Of a DNA stretch of 8,051 nucleotides, positions 7,798-8,051 are shown piece after piece. The stretch is from Pararhodospirillum photometricum DSM 122 (GTDB taxonomy: Bacteria > Pseudomonadota > Alphaproteobacteria > Rhodospirillales > Rhodospirillaceae). The notes beneath the pieces were generated by a model, which saw only the letters and a list, made by a program, of their open reading frames with translations, was not told the origin of the DNA and ran no database searches. Location: assembly GCF_000284415.1 (NCBI RefSeq), contig NC_017059.1, forward strand, positions 319,576-327,626, in the 5' to 3' direction. The translations under genes were made by a program, and so were the position numbers. The stretch's first letter is position 1, and each line of letters opens with the position of its first letter.

Positions 7798-8051
7798 TTA
7801 GATCCCGGTCTTGATCTTGTTCCAAGCGCGAGTGCGGATGCGCTCCAGCTTGGGATCCACGGCGGTCTGGACGAACAGCTTGTCCATGACGGCCTGGGGC
7901 GGATAGATCTCGGGGTTGTTGCGCACGGCCTCGTCGATGAGCGGGAGCGACGCCTTGCTGCCGTTCGGGTACATCACGAAATTGCTGATGGCGGCGGTAA
8001 TTTCTGGCTTCAAGATAAAGTTGATGAAGGCGTGAGCGTTCTCGGGGTGCG
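7798..8051 (-). CDS. potF: Putrescine-binding periplasmic protein PotF, C-terminal part only
   Basis: The last 83 residues of a polyamine-binding protein of the PotF/PotD family, which captures polyamine in the periplasm and hands it to PotGHI. The frame is open from the window edge to the TAA at 7798-7800; the TTG codon at 8013 is internal, not a start, because the frame continues upstream with HPENAHAFINFI. Visible family marks are NAHAFINFILKPE, ISNFVMYPNGSKA, LIDEAVRNNPEIYPP, and the basic C terminus RIRTRAWNKIKTG, all typical of PotF. About 280 N-terminal residues, including the signal peptide and most ligand contacts, lie outside the window. It is the first pot gene visible and is separated from potG by 159 bp containing two hairpins. 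Confidence 0.9.
   Translation of the reverse strand, partial: HPENAHAFINFILKPEITAAISNFVMYPNGSKASLPLIDEAVRNNPEIYPPQAVMDKLFVQTAVDPKLERIRTRAWNKIKTGI

Overview
The window is about 8 kb of GC-rich bacterial chromosome with dense gene packing, short intergenic gaps and a strong G/C bias at third codon positions. Codon style, the form of the chemoreceptor's HAMP and signalling domains, and the GC-rich palindromic intergenic elements suggest an alphaproteobacterium, possibly of the Rhodospirillum group. That placement is inference; no rRNA or other phylogenetic marker is present.

Layout. (1) Positions 1-1470, minus strand: the first 490 codons of an Uup-type ABC-F ATPase, cut by the left edge just after an in-frame CGT/ACG microsatellite that encodes nine threonines. 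(2) 1471-1666: a gap between divergent genes that holds two inverted copies of a GC-rich palindromic element. (3) 1667-2440, plus strand: a small exported protein of the formylglycine-generating-enzyme/sulfatase-modifying-factor fold family that lacks the usual catalytic cysteines. (4) 2582-4651, plus strand: a complete membrane chemoreceptor with a Cache-like sensor, HAMP domain and cytoplasmic signalling domain. (5) 4652-4703: a third copy of the palindromic element, followed by a T-run, acting as terminator between convergent genes. (6) 4701-8051, minus strand: a putrescine-type polyamine uptake operon in the order potF (3' end only), potG, potH, potI, the same order as potFGHI of E. coli. 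potG/potH and potH/potI overlap by four bases (GTGA and ATGA). A 159-bp spacer containing two hairpins, one of them the fourth copy of the palindromic element, separates potF from potG.

How the genes work together. PotF binds the polyamine in the periplasm, PotH and PotI form the membrane channel, and PotG supplies ATP hydrolysis. The chemoreceptor faces this operon tail to tail, so it is not co-transcribed with it; a link between its ligand and polyamines is only speculation. Uup acts on ribosomes and is unrelated in function. The genes are of known families. I found no phage, IS element, CRISPR array or toxin-antitoxin pair, and no new multi-gene system. The most distinctive items are the four-copy palindromic repeat family, the polythreonine tract in Uup, and the exported FGE-fold protein with eight cysteines in new places.
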